This document shows positions 6,307 through 14,873 of a stretch of DNA of 64,000 bases, piece after piece. The notes beneath the pieces are model-generated. The model was not told the DNA's origin. It ran no database searches and worked only from the letters and a program-made list of their open reading frames with translations. How positions within the stretch are numbered: position 1 is the first letter of the stretch; the number at the start of each line of letters is the position of its first letter. The position numbers and the translations under genes are program-made. This DNA comes from Caldilinea sp. CFX5. GTDB lineage: Bacteria > Chloroflexota > Anaerolineae > Caldilineales > Caldilineaceae. The stretch is from positions 62,001-126,000 of the forward strand of contig QWII01000001.1 of NCBI GenBank assembly GCA_021405325.1, written 5' to 3'.

Positions 6307-7398
6307 ATGCAACGCAGTTTGTCAACTGAGCCAACAATAGCAAAAGTAAGGGTCACAGCGTTATGTCTACTCGCCGGGTTGATTTTTGCTGCTTGTTCGC
6401 CTGCGGCTCAACTGCCATATCCGGCGCAAACATGGAACAAAGTACAAACACCCGAAGCAGTGGGGTGGTCATCGGCAAAGTTAAAAGTAGCCAGAGAGTA
6501 TTCGGAGTCAATTGGCTCTAAGGCGGTCATGATTATCGTCAATGGGGAGATTCTAGTTGAATGGGGTGATACCACGCGCAAGATCGACGTGCGCTCCATT
6601 ACGAAGTCATTAATGAACGCGCTCTATGGCATTGCGGTAGAGGAAGGCAAAATCAATATCCAAAGTACACTGGCGGAGTTGGGGGTTGACGATAAGCTGC
6701 CGCCGCTCACCGAAGGTGAGAAACAGGCCCGCATCGTCGATTTATTGCAAGCCCGCTCCGGCGTCTACCATTTCTCCGGGGTTGACACGCCGTTCATGCG
6801 CGAAAATATGCCGGCACGGGAGAGCCACCCACCGGGTACGTTCTGGTTTTACCACAACTGGGACTTTTGCGCCCTCGGCGGCATCTACGAGCAGACCACC
6901 CAACGTTCACTCTTTGGCGATTTCGACCGGCTGATTGCCAAGCCACTGGGGATGGAAGACTTTGCGCTGGCAGATACGGCCATTGTCTGGGGCAGCCGGG
7001 AGTCCGTGTTTCCATGGTATAACTTTCGCCTATCCGCCCGCGATCTCGCCCGCTTTGGGCTGCTGTACTTGCGCCAAGGCCAATGGCAGGGGCAACAGAT
7101 CGTGCCGCAGGTGTGGATCGCCGAAAGCATCAAGCCCTATTCCGATGCCAGTGATTGGGGTCGCGGTGGCTATGGGATGCTCTGGTGGGTCACCAGAAAT
7201 CAGACACTCTTCCCGAATGTGACAATCAGTGGGAACGCCTTTGCGGGGACAGGTCGCGCCGGCGATTATCTGGTTATCATCCCGGATCTGGATCTGGTGG
7301 TTGTCCATCGCACCAATCCACCCCTCTCCGTCGTTGCTGATGAGCAATTTGGCGCCCTGCTCAAGTTGATTCTGGACGCAAAAACGAACCCCAATTGA
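6307..7398 (+). CDS. Serine hydrolase lipoprotein (beta-lactamase/class C-like)
   Basis: 363 residues. A hydrophobic N-terminus ends in the lipobox FAAC (Cys30), so the protein is probably anchored to the outer face of the membrane. The active-site motifs of the penicillin-binding-protein/class C family are visible: S97-I-T-K100, then Y182-H-N184, and an HxG/KTG-like turn near GTGRAG. Such proteins are esterases or D-amino-acid peptidases more often than true beta-lactamases. The start chosen is the ATG just before the signal peptide, with GCGAGG upstream; an in-frame extension to 6055 would bury the signal. Convergent with the next gene, ending 6 bases from its stop. Confidence 0.8.
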   Translation: MQRSLSTEPTIAKVRVTALCLLAGLIFAACSPAAQLPYPAQTWNKVQTPEAVGWSSAKLKVAREYSESIGSKAVMIIVNGEILVEWGDTTRKIDVRSITKSLMNALYGIAVEEGKINIQSTLAELGVDDKLPPLTEGEKQARIVDLLQARSGVYHFSGVDTPFMRENMPARESHPPGTFWFYHNWDFCALGGIYEQTTQRSLFGDFDRLIAKPLGMEDFALADTAIVWGSRESVFPWYNFRLSARDLARFGLLYLRQGQWQGQQIVPQVWIAESIKPYSDASDWGRGGYGMLWWVTRNQTLFPNVTISGNAFAGTGRAGDYLVIIPDLDLVVVHRTNPPLSVVADEQFGALLKLILDAKTNPN

Positions 7399-7404
7399 TC
7401 CGCC

Positions 7405-10248
7405 TTAGCCAGCCGCCGCTGCTCCCAACAGTGTGGCGACCATCGCTGCCACGGTGGCAGTTTGGCCGTGCGCGATGGCTGTGGCGCACAGGTCGGCGGG
7501 CAGTGCGCCTACGATTTGCGCTTGCAATTGGGCGGCTTTGTCCTTGAAGAAGTGCCAGGTTGTTACCTGAGTGCGCACACAGCTAAGGGTAGTGATGGCC
7601 AGGGTCTGGCGCTCAAGCGCAAGGGGTCGGTCGAGGGAAGTGCTTTCTAACACGAACAACTCGGCAACATAATAGAACGCGTTCATTAGATTGTAGAGAT
7701 AGCCATGCTCCCATGCTCGGTGGATGGCTTCACTGAGCGCGCGCCGCGCGCCTGTCAAGTCGCCGGCGGCCATCAGCGCGACACCCAGGTAGTTGAGGCA
7801 CAGGGTTAGCACCATCTGCGTATCGGCGGCCCGTGCGATGGCGACGGCTTCCTGCGTCAGTGGTAGCGCCTGCTCGACCTGCCCCATGTTGGTCAGCACC
7901 CAACCCAGCTCGGCCTTACAAAAAGCAATCCCGCGTTGATGACCCGTTTCTGTGTAAATGGTCAGCGCTTCCCGGACGCATTGTCCAGCGAAAGGCAGAT
8001 CGCCCTCAACCCAGGCATCGTTACCAATACAGTCCAGCAGCCAGGCTTTTTCAAAGGGCAGGGCCAACTGTTCACAGAGCGCCAAGCCTTCGCGCCAGTA
8101 GGCGCGCGCCACAGGATAGTCACCGGCACACCAGGTATTCCAGGCCAAATAATTGATCAGCCGGGCAATACGATCGGGGCGCCCGACCTGACGCCAGAGG
8201 GCAAGGCTTTCGGCGCATTGACGGCAGGCTTCCGAGTAATTCGAGGAGCCTTCGGCAAAGCGGTGCAAGGCGTCTGCCATGCCAGCAAAATCGTTGCACC
8301 GTTGGCTGATCACCAAGCTCTCCTGCAGGTAGGTATGCCCCAATGTCAAGTCACCCCGATCGGTGGCAGCAAGGCCCAAATATAGCAGGGCCAACGCGCG
8401 CTCTTTGTCGGCGGCGAACAACAGAACGTCTTGCAAATGCTCTTCACCATGGGCAATATCGGTCAACATCACCGTGCAAACGCCTAACCGGACTAGCGCT
8501 TGCACCCACAGCAGTTGTAGGGTTGACTGGGTGGCGGCATTGGTCAGCGTCGTTTGGAGTTCGACGGCAGCCTGGGCAAAGAGCGCCTTGCCGGTGCGAA
8601 AACTAGCCATGACGTCACAATAGAGAAAGAGGGCATGAACGGCCGGCGTCAGCAACGTAAACTCATGCTGGTCAATGGCCCACTGCCAGGCGGCGCTGAT
8701 GTTGGCAAAATCGGCGCGGATGATGTCTAACGCAGTTCGTTGTTGTTGGTTCTGGAGCGGCGCCTCCTGCTCGCCGAGGCGACGCAGGTAGTAGCGACTG
8801 TGCTGCCAGTAGCTTTGCTGTTGTGTTGGCGCATCGAGCTTGAGCTGTTCCGTGGCAAATTGACGGACGGTTTCTAGCAACCGGTAACGGGTTTGCTCGC
8901 CCTGCTGGTCGGCAATGACCAATGACTTGTTGACCAGTTGGGAGAGCCGATCCAGGGTTGCGCCGGTCACTTCCTCGGCGGCGGCCAGGGTCCAGCCGCC
9001 ATTGAAGACAGACAGACGCGCCAACAGCCGTTTTTCAACCGCCGGCAACAGGGCGTAGCTCCATTCCAGCGTAGCGCGCAGGGTTTGATGGCGCAAGGGC
9101 GCCGTGCGCGCCCCATTGGTCAGCATCTGAAAACGGCCGTCGAAGGCGCCGTCCAATCGCCGCGCCATCTCTTCCACGGTGAAGACATTGACGCGGGCGG
9201 CGGCCATCTCCAGCGCCAGGGGAATGCCATCCAGCCGGCTGCAAATCTGGGCAACGGCGGGCGCGTTGGGCGGCGTCAGGACAAAGCCGGGCTGGCGGAC
9301 ACCGGCGCGTTCGACAAAGAGCGCCACCGCTTCAAACTGGGCCAGCGCTTCGGGTGTAAGCGATGATTGCACTGCTGCGGATTGACTATCCCAGCCTGTC
9401 CCGGTGCGCGGGCGCGTCAGCGAGGGGACGCGCCAGGGCGTCTCCCCGCCGATATTGAGCGCCTCGCGGCTGGTCGCCAATAAGGAAAGCTGCGGACAGT
9501 GCTGGAGCAGCGTTTCGGCCAGTTCGGCACAGGCGCCAATCAGGTGTTCGCAGTTATCCAGAATCAACAAGGTTTCTTTGGCGCGCAGATAAACGATCAA
9601 GCTCTCCAGCGGTGAACGTTCCGGCTGCTCCGGCACGCGCCAGAGATCGAGGATACGCTGGGGGATCGCTTGCGGGTCGGTGAGCGGCGCCAGATCGATA
9701 AACCAGACGCCGTTAGGAAATGTTGGCTTTTGGACAATTGCCTGGCCTACTTCCAGCGCCAAACGGGTTTTGCCCACACCCCCCGCACCGGTCAGCGTCA
9801 CCAGGCGGTGGTTGGCGACGAGTTGGGTGACTTCTATCACGGCCGCTGCCCGGCCAACAAAACTGGTGAGCGGCGTTGGCAGGTTGTTGCGGGGCGTGGT
9901 TGTGACGGGTATGGTGAGAGTAACGGGTAAGGTTGGGGTGGGGGCTTGGGGACGCAGTTGTTGCAAAAGTTGTGCTTCGCCGGCATCCTGGGCGTGCAGG
10001 GGCGCCATGCCCGCCGCATCAAGCAAGCCATTGGCTTCGTCCACAGTCGTTAGCACCACCTGTTGGTACAGCCACTGGATGATGGCACAGACGCGCTCCC
10101 GCGCTTGCACGCCATGTAGCCGTTCCCCCTTGCACATCTTGCCGATGATCGAGGGGTCTTGCAGAATGCCTTCGGCTAGTTTTGCCTGGCTCAAGCCATG
10201 TTTACGATGTAGATGCTGACTGATGCGATCGCCAAACGGGTGACTCAT
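7405..10248 (-). CDS. XRE-NB-ARC-TPR regulator (STAND ATPase)
   Basis: 947 residues. The N-terminus (about 7-60) is a helix-turn-helix of XRE type with LSQAKLAEGILQDPSIIGKM. A Pro/Thr linker leads to an AfsR/MalT-like NTPase: Walker A GAGGVGKT (154-161) and Walker B LLILDNCEHL (227-236). The rest, from about residue 450, is helical repeat (TPR) sequence such as ALALLYLGLAATDRGDLTLG. STAND proteins switch on ligand binding to the repeats and ATP exchange; the signal here is unknown. AAAGGAG lies upstream of the ATG, and an operator-like palindrome is at 10291-10309, suggesting autoregulation. No obvious target operon adjoins it. Confidence 0.85.
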   Translation of the reverse strand: MSHPFGDRISQHLHRKHGLSQAKLAEGILQDPSIIGKMCKGERLHGVQARERVCAIIQWLYQQVVLTTVDEANGLLDAAGMAPLHAQDAGEAQLLQQLRPQAPTPTLPVTLTIPVTTTPRNNLPTPLTSFVGRAAAVIEVTQLVANHRLVTLTGAGGVGKTRLALEVGQAIVQKPTFPNGVWFIDLAPLTDPQAIPQRILDLWRVPEQPERSPLESLIVYLRAKETLLILDNCEHLIGACAELAETLLQHCPQLSLLATSREALNIGGETPWRVPSLTRPRTGTGWDSQSAAVQSSLTPEALAQFEAVALFVERAGVRQPGFVLTPPNAPAVAQICSRLDGIPLALEMAAARVNVFTVEEMARRLDGAFDGRFQMLTNGARTAPLRHQTLRATLEWSYALLPAVEKRLLARLSVFNGGWTLAAAEEVTGATLDRLSQLVNKSLVIADQQGEQTRYRLLETVRQFATEQLKLDAPTQQQSYWQHSRYYLRRLGEQEAPLQNQQQRTALDIIRADFANISAAWQWAIDQHEFTLLTPAVHALFLYCDVMASFRTGKALFAQAAVELQTTLTNAATQSTLQLLWVQALVRLGVCTVMLTDIAHGEEHLQDVLLFAADKERALALLYLGLAATDRGDLTLGHTYLQESLVISQRCNDFAGMADALHRFAEGSSNYSEACRQCAESLALWRQVGRPDRIARLINYLAWNTWCAGDYPVARAYWREGLALCEQLALPFEKAWLLDCIGNDAWVEGDLPFAGQCVREALTIYTETGHQRGIAFCKAELGWVLTNMGQVEQALPLTQEAVAIARAADTQMVLTLCLNYLGVALMAAGDLTGARRALSEAIHRAWEHGYLYNLMNAFYYVAELFVLESTSLDRPLALERQTLAITTLSCVRTQVTTWHFFKDKAAQLQAQIVGALPADLCATAIAHGQTATVAAMVATLLGAAAAG

Positions 10249-10290
10249 GGGGGCGCTCCTTTACCTTCAATCGCAGGCATTGAATACGCA

Positions 10291-10309
10291 CTGTCCATGC
10301 ACTGGACAG
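10291..10309. promoter_or_regulatory. Operator-like palindrome CTGTCCA-N5-TGGACAG
   Basis: A perfect 7-bp dyad with a 5-bp spacer lies 43 bases upstream of the STAND regulator start. The inner 17 bp repeats the symmetry TGTCCA-N5-TGGACA found at 324-340. It is a likely site for the regulator's own XRE domain (inference). Confidence 0.45.
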
Positions 10310-10379
10310 CAACAGCGCCCAAAATAATACCATATATCCGGCAAAACTTCCAGTTATACGGGTGTCCTCCGCCGCTGGT

Positions 10380-11687
10380 TCAGGTGATCTCGCCTTCCAG
10401 AATCAAGAGCCAATCGTTGCCACGTCCGCTGGTGGGTGGTGTATAGGTCTGGATCGCACCGTTATCAGCCGTGTGGATATGGTGTTCGTTGCCATAGCGC
10501 GGGTCAAACCAGATCTCCTTAAGGCGCACGGCTTTGATCTGCCGGCGATCCACGGTAAAGGCTTCGCCACGCGGGGAATAGAGAAAGGCAAAGGAACCAT
10601 CCTCGGCGCAAGCGGCGCGCACCTTGGCCCCACCGTGGCGTGGACCATCGACGATGAGTTCCTGTGCCGGGCGCAATGTCTGAAAGGCGCGACTGGTGAA
10701 GAGGCGGCGCAACAGCCCCATCTGAAAGGCGCCGGGGTGATCCATCGCTTCATGCCAGGGGATGTCGGCAAAGAGAACCGGCTTGCGCCTCACATCCCAC
10801 ATCTGCCAGATATTGTTGTTACCATAGGTATGACCGCACGCCCCCGCCAGCACGGCCCAATAGGCGGCCTGACGCACGTCATAGGCGTCGAAGCGATCAT
10901 AGCGGTTGTAATGCTGAAAATAAAAGCCCGCCGGGACCGTCTCGTAGCGTGGCTCACCATCCAGAGTCGGTTTAATGGGCGAGAGGGCATAATCGGCCTC
11001 GATAAATAGCCCGTTGTCGTGGTCGTGGGCGCCGTGGGAACTCTGGCACATGTGGAAGTCGAGCCACGCTGTATCGGGGAAGAGTTCTGCCGAGCGGCCC
11101 GGCCCAATCGGATGGAAGGTCTTGAGGTGGCTGCCGCCATCGCCGGCGGTCAGGCCCGCCGCCAGGTTGGTGATGATGGCGAGTTCCTCGTCGTTGGTGA
11201 CATTGCGGTCGCCGCCCAGAATCCAGATCAAGCCGCTGTTGCGATAGCGCTCGCCCAGGAAACGACCATAGCTGTGGGCTGATTCCGGTGTGAAGATGGG
11301 GTGGGCGTTCCAGCCCGATCCACGCCAATAAGCGCCCCACGTCGGCAACAGGCCGATGAACAAGCCCAGTTCGTTGGCGCGCGCCACAATGGCGTCCACA
11401 TGGCGGAAGTAGGCTTCGTTGGGGCGGGTCGGGTCTTGATCATGCAGGGGTAGATCACCATTGGCGTTGGGTGTGCTGAGGCCATCCAACTCGGCTAGCG
11501 CCACAGCTTGAATCACGGTAAAGCCTTTGGCGGCGCGGTTGGTCAGATAACGGTCGGCCTCAGCCAGCGTCAAGCGGTGGAAGAGTTCCCAGGCGGTGTC
11601 GCCCAGATAGAAAAAGGGCGTGCCGTCAGCGTATTGGAGAAAGCGGCGGTTGGGGGTGATCTGTAAACGGGATTGGGATGATGTCAT
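10380..11687 (-). CDS. DUF4038/GH140-like glycoside hydrolase (apiosidase-like)
   Basis: 435 residues without a signal peptide. The N-terminal sequence FLQYADGTPFFYLGDTAWE followed by RAAKGFTVIQ is characteristic of the DUF4038 apiosidase-like TIM barrel, with GLLPTWGAYW in the barrel and ILGGDRN later. The C-terminal about 90 residues (ELIVDGPRHGGAKVRAACAEDGSFAFLYSPRGEAF split over several strands) match the small beta domain that follows this barrel in the family. Members remove apiose or other sugars from plant polysaccharides. No ribosome binding site is obvious. Neighbours give no substrate hint. Confidence 0.8.
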   Translation of the reverse strand: MTSSQSRLQITPNRRFLQYADGTPFFYLGDTAWELFHRLTLAEADRYLTNRAAKGFTVIQAVALAELDGLSTPNANGDLPLHDQDPTRPNEAYFRHVDAIVARANELGLFIGLLPTWGAYWRGSGWNAHPIFTPESAHSYGRFLGERYRNSGLIWILGGDRNVTNDEELAIITNLAAGLTAGDGGSHLKTFHPIGPGRSAELFPDTAWLDFHMCQSSHGAHDHDNGLFIEADYALSPIKPTLDGEPRYETVPAGFYFQHYNRYDRFDAYDVRQAAYWAVLAGACGHTYGNNNIWQMWDVRRKPVLFADIPWHEAMDHPGAFQMGLLRRLFTSRAFQTLRPAQELIVDGPRHGGAKVRAACAEDGSFAFLYSPRGEAFTVDRRQIKAVRLKEIWFDPRYGNEHHIHTADNGAIQTYTPPTSGRGNDWLLILEGEIT

Positions 11688-11844
11688 AAAATTGCTGTTC
11701 TTCCAGTATTTTGGTTTTGGAAAGAATGAGGCGATGATTTGTCCAGCTTACTTGTGTCAGCAGTGCTGACACAAGTGCAGGTTCTGGATAGGCTTCATAA
11801 AACTGCCGCATTCGATATAAGTTTCTGTGGGTAAAGCGTCTCAT
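11686..11844 (-). pseudogene. YhcG/DUF1016 nuclease, N-terminal remnant
   Basis: The 53 residues from MRRFTHRNLYRMRQFYEAYP to EEQQFY match the middle of the DUF1016 N-terminal domain of YhcG-type PD-(D/E)xK nucleases (NLYRMRQFYEAYP, ALLTQVSWTNH). Both the beginning of the domain and the nuclease domain are missing; after EEQQFY the frame runs into unrelated sequence near the glycosidase start. Its ATG overlaps the stop of the antitoxin gene (ATGA), which is a rearrangement junction and not a normal operon. Confidence 0.65.
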
Positions 11845-12047
11845 TGCAGCGCGACAAGTTCTTCTGGATCCCCCTGAATGACTTTGGGGCGGCGTACTAG
11901 CTTTTGCAACTTATTTACCTCTTCGACAGCTTCAATGCGCAACTTACGCCCACCCTTATTGACCTCAAGCGGTATTCCCGTGGTGAGAACTTCTTCGAGA
12001 AGATTGTAAATATTGGCGCGCAGTTCGGTGACGGTAATCGTTCGCAT
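11841..12047 (-). CDS. Phd/YefM-type antitoxin
   Basis: 68 residues from the ATG that follows GGGAG. The front MRTITVTELRANIYNLLEEV is the DNA-binding fold of Phd/YefM antitoxins, and RRPKVIQGDPEELVAL is the usual C-terminal stretch, but it stops short of the expected tail. No toxin gene follows; instead a YhcG fragment overlaps the stop. It is thus an orphan, probably slightly truncated, antitoxin. A longer frame to 12077 lacks a ribosome binding site. Confidence 0.7.
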   Translation of the reverse strand: MRTITVTELRANIYNLLEEVLTTGIPLEVNKGGRKLRIEAVEEVNKLQKLVRRPKVIQGDPEELVALQ

Positions 12048-12184
12048 TGCTGACTCCCACAAGGCGCGTATGATCAATCCTTATGTATACGTACATCATA
12101 AATGAGGATAGAAATAGCGAAAAAATCACTTATCCATGAAATTCGCTTTCTGTTACCCAATGTTTTGCTTGCTGCTTTCTCTGC

Positions 12185-13096
12185 TCACCTCTTTCGCTCG
12201 CGGTATAGAATATACAGCCCACTCAACAAGGTCAAAAACGCACCAGCCAGGGTTGTCATGGTCGGGATTTCACGCCAGATGACAAAGCCCCACAGCACAT
12301 TGATCGGGAGGGAGGCATATTCAAACGGGGCGGCCACCGAGGCGGGGGCTGTGCTATAGGCGCGCGTCATAAAATACATCCAGCCGGCCCACACCAGGCC
12401 CAACCCCGCCATGATCGACAAATCCAGCAGGGTGGGCAGGGTCCAGGCGTGAAAGAGAAAGGCCAGACTGGGCTGCGCGTCGGGCATTTCGCCAAAAGCG
12501 GCGGCCAGGGGTGACAACAGAAAGGCGGCGACCAGATAGACCAGCGAACTGTAGTAGGCCATCGTTGCGCTGCTCTCGGTTGTGCGCAAGGTACGTGTGA
12601 CCATGACCGTCAGCGCATAGAACAGTACGGAGATCAAAATGAAGAGGGAACCAGCGTTGAAATTGGCCGAGCCGGGGTTGACAATCAGCATGACGCCTGC
12701 AAAGCCGACGAGCAACGCCAACCAGCGGCGCACTTCGACCTTTTCCCCCAGCATGACCACCGACAGGATGGTGATCACCAACGGTCCCGAAAAGCGGATC
12801 GATTCCACATCGGCCAGTGGTAACGCCGCCACCCCCATCATGTGGGTGGTGTAGGAGAGAAAGAGGAAAAGGCCCCGCATAGCTTGGCGTTTCGGTTGTT
12901 GGGTGGTTGGCAACCCACGCCGGCCTTCATAGCGATACAGGAGCAAGGTGCAGGGCAGAGCGATCAAACTGCGCACGGCGACGATCTCCAGGACGGAATA
13001 ATGGCCGCCGATCCACTTGACCGCCACATTTTGCGACGAGTTGATGAGGATCGCCAGCAGGAGAAAGCCAATCCCCTTCATATTGGCGTTAGTCAT
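12185..13096 (-). CDS. EamA/DMT-family transporter
   Basis: 303 residues with about ten membrane segments in two repeats of five, the drug/metabolite transporter layout. Typical features are SQNVAVKWIGGHYSVLEIVAVRS in the first repeat (first EamA domain), LGEKVEVRRWLALLVGFAGV, and FEYASLPINVLWGFVIWREI near the end of the second. Cargo is unknown. It starts 2 bases after the stop of the CMD gene and forms the last gene of a three-gene operon with the esterase. Confidence 0.8.
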   Translation of the reverse strand: MTNANMKGIGFLLLAILINSSQNVAVKWIGGHYSVLEIVAVRSLIALPCTLLLYRYEGRRGLPTTQQPKRQAMRGLFLFLSYTTHMMGVAALPLADVESIRFSGPLVITILSVVMLGEKVEVRRWLALLVGFAGVMLIVNPGSANFNAGSLFILISVLFYALTVMVTRTLRTTESSATMAYYSSLVYLVAAFLLSPLAAAFGEMPDAQPSLAFLFHAWTLPTLLDLSIMAGLGLVWAGWMYFMTRAYSTAPASVAAPFEYASLPINVLWGFVIWREIPTMTTLAGAFLTLLSGLYILYRERKR

Positions 13097-13098
13097 TG

Positions 13099-13446
13099 TT
13101 ATCTTTTTTCCGATAAGGCGGTGTTGTCGTCGCTATAAACTTCCTTCGCTACAGCAAAAACCGCCCAGGCGTTCGGCCAGCCGACGTAGAAGGCGGCATG
13201 GGTAATGATCTCCGCCATTTCTTCTGCTGTAACGCCGTTGTTCTTGGCGTTGGTCAGGTGGTATTTCAACGAATTATCGAAGATGCCCTTGGTCATCAGC
13301 ACCGTGACGGTAACGATGCTGCGGTCGCGCAGCGCAAGTTTGTCTGTGCGTGACCAGACCTCCCCGAACAGAATATCATCGTTCAGTTCGGCAAATTTAG
13401 GCGCAAATACGCCAAGCGCGTCTCTTCCTGCTGTCTGTTTTTTCAT
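13099..13446 (-). CDS. Carboxymuconolactone decarboxylase (CMD) family protein
   Basis: 115 residues, one CMD domain. DIVFG-type FAELNDDILFGEVWSR, RSIVTVTVLMTKG and ITHAAFYVGWPNAW match the gamma-carboxymuconolactone decarboxylase-like fold. The CxxC of AhpD-type peroxidases is absent, so a peroxidase role is unlikely. It lies between an esterase and a transporter, 18 bases from the esterase stop, and is probably co-transcribed. The reaction is unknown. Confidence 0.8.
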   Translation of the reverse strand: MKKQTAGRDALGVFAPKFAELNDDILFGEVWSRTDKLALRDRSIVTVTVLMTKGIFDNSLKYHLTNAKNNGVTAEEMAEIITHAAFYVGWPNAWAVFAVAKEVYSDDNTALSEKR

Positions 13447-13464
13447 GATGAAAGCTCTTTTCTG

Positions 13465-14283
13465 TTATTGATTTTCTGTACTTGATGACGGGGAAACCTT
13501 CTCGATTGGCAACCATGCCAGCACTTTTTGAATGTACGTGTCCCAGAAATCCCAGTCATGCCGGCCTGGGCCTTCCTCATAGGTCACTTTAACGCCCTTT
13601 GCGGTCAGAAAGTCGGCAAAAGTACGATTGGCCCGCAAGAGATAATCCTCGGTGCCGCAAGCGATGTACACTTTGGGCAAGGTGGTATCAGCGCTAGCTT
13701 GCTTTCGTTCCAACATTCTTTCCGCGGCCACACGCGGATTTCGATCCGTCAAGGCAGCAGCGCGAATGTCGCCAAAGCAGGCGTCCTCGCCGATGATATT
13801 ACGCCCCGGCTCATCGAAGGGATACTCAAAGATATGAACAGCGCCGGAGAGAGACGCGATATAGCCGAAGGTGTCAGCGTATTTCAGCCCGTTGCGCAGC
13901 GCGCCAAAGCCGCCCATAGAAAGCCCGGCGATAAAGGTCTCCTCCCGTTTGGGCGACAGGCGAAACATGGTTCTGGTCAGATCGACAAGCTCTTGACCAA
14001 CATACGCGCCGAAATCACCGAAACAACTGCTGCCAAAGGGCATATCAACATAGAAGGAGTTTTCAGCGGAGGGCATCACTACCGCCAGGTTGCGTTCCAT
14101 GGCCCAACGCTCAATGCGCGTGTTGGCCGTCCAGGCGAAGCAATTGTCCAGCAGCCCGTGGAGCAGATAGAGGGTTTTGAACAGGCCTGCGCTCCCATTC
14201 ACACCGTCGGCGGGGAGGATTACCTGCATCGGCACCTTGCGGTGCAGGGTATTCGAATAGAAGTTAATCTGAAGCAGTGCCAT
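13465..14283 (-). CDS. Alpha/beta-hydrolase esterase (FrmB/esterase D-like)
   Basis: 272 residues. The nucleophile elbow GLSMGGFGAL (Ser in G-x-S-x-G) and the oxyanion region LYLLHGLLDN are clear, and GPGRHDWDFWDTYI contains the catalytic His. The architecture matches the esterase family that includes S-formylglutathione hydrolase and tributyrin esterase. No signal peptide. AAAGGAG precedes the ATG. First gene of the operon with CMD protein and EamA transporter, suggesting uptake or export plus hydrolysis of a small ester. Confidence 0.8.
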   Translation of the reverse strand: MALLQINFYSNTLHRKVPMQVILPADGVNGSAGLFKTLYLLHGLLDNCFAWTANTRIERWAMERNLAVVMPSAENSFYVDMPFGSSCFGDFGAYVGQELVDLTRTMFRLSPKREETFIAGLSMGGFGALRNGLKYADTFGYIASLSGAVHIFEYPFDEPGRNIIGEDACFGDIRAAALTDRNPRVAAERMLERKQASADTTLPKVYIACGTEDYLLRANRTFADFLTAKGVKVTYEEGPGRHDWDFWDTYIQKVLAWLPIEKVSPSSSTENQ

Positions 14284-14573
14284 GATCGCTATCTCCTTTC
14301 GATACGGAACGATGAATGTGCTCCTGTATCATAAAACTTGCGTAACCATTGTGATTGCGGTCTATTGATTATAGTCGTATAAACAGAGGAATGGTATAGT
14401 ACCATGCAAGTATTCACGGCGAGCAGATATGCGCAAGCTTGGCGGCGATGGGAGTCGAGCCACCTGATTTACAACCGTGGGAACTGGCGGATACTACAGG
14501 GCGGAGCCGTTGGCTGTCGACATAGCGATAAATGGCGCTGTAGTAACCTTTTGTATGAGCCATAGTATAGCGG
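14284..14573. other. Gap upstream of the esterase operon
   Basis: It holds the esterase promoter region and, towards the right, probably degraded sequence belonging to the dioxygenase remnant. No gene is supported. Confidence 0.35.
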
Positions 14574-14801
14574 ATGTTGACGCCCAAAGGGTCGCTCATT
14601 GTGCGTGATATACGGATGTGGCATCGCGGTACGCCCAACGTCTCGACCGAAATCCGCCCCAACATGGCGCTCATCTATGGTCGCAGTTGGTGGGATGGCG
14701 CGTTTTATCCCCAGGATTCGCTGGGTATTACCGAGGAAGTGTTCGCAGGGTTGTCGGCGCGGGCGAAGAAGTTATTGCGCTTTGAAAAGTTGGTGAAGTA
14801 A
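14574..14801 (+). pseudogene. Phytanoyl-CoA dioxygenase (PhyH) family, C-terminal remnant
   Basis: 75 residues, KGSLIVRDIRMWHRGTPN followed by RPNMALIYGRSWW, correspond to the last part of PhyH-type Fe(II)/2-oxoglutarate dioxygenases, containing the distal iron-binding His (WHRG) and the 2OG-binding Arg region. The N-terminal two thirds with the HxD pair are missing and no ribosome binding site is present. A decayed gene. Confidence 0.65.
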
Positions 14802-14805
14802 GGTC

Positions 14806-14868
14806 TGATGTTACGCAGCCACCTTCGGTAGCGAAAATGACCTGCCAGGGGAAAGGTGCGTAACATCA
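14806..14868. repeat. Inverted repeat with GTTACGCA ends
   Basis: Arms 14806-14817 (TGATGTTACGCA) and 14857-14868 are perfect 12-bp inverted copies, with a weaker pairing inside (ACCTTC with GAAAGGT). The ends resemble the AGGAGTTACGCA ends at 23.7 and 53.8 kb. It lies between the dioxygenase remnant and the convergent hypothetical gene. Confidence 0.6.
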
Positions 14869-14873
14869 AGTAG

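Noticed and set aside
14414..14674. Minus-strand open frame of 86 codons
   Set aside because: It is the antisense of the PhyH remnant, whose plus-strand reading is recognisable.
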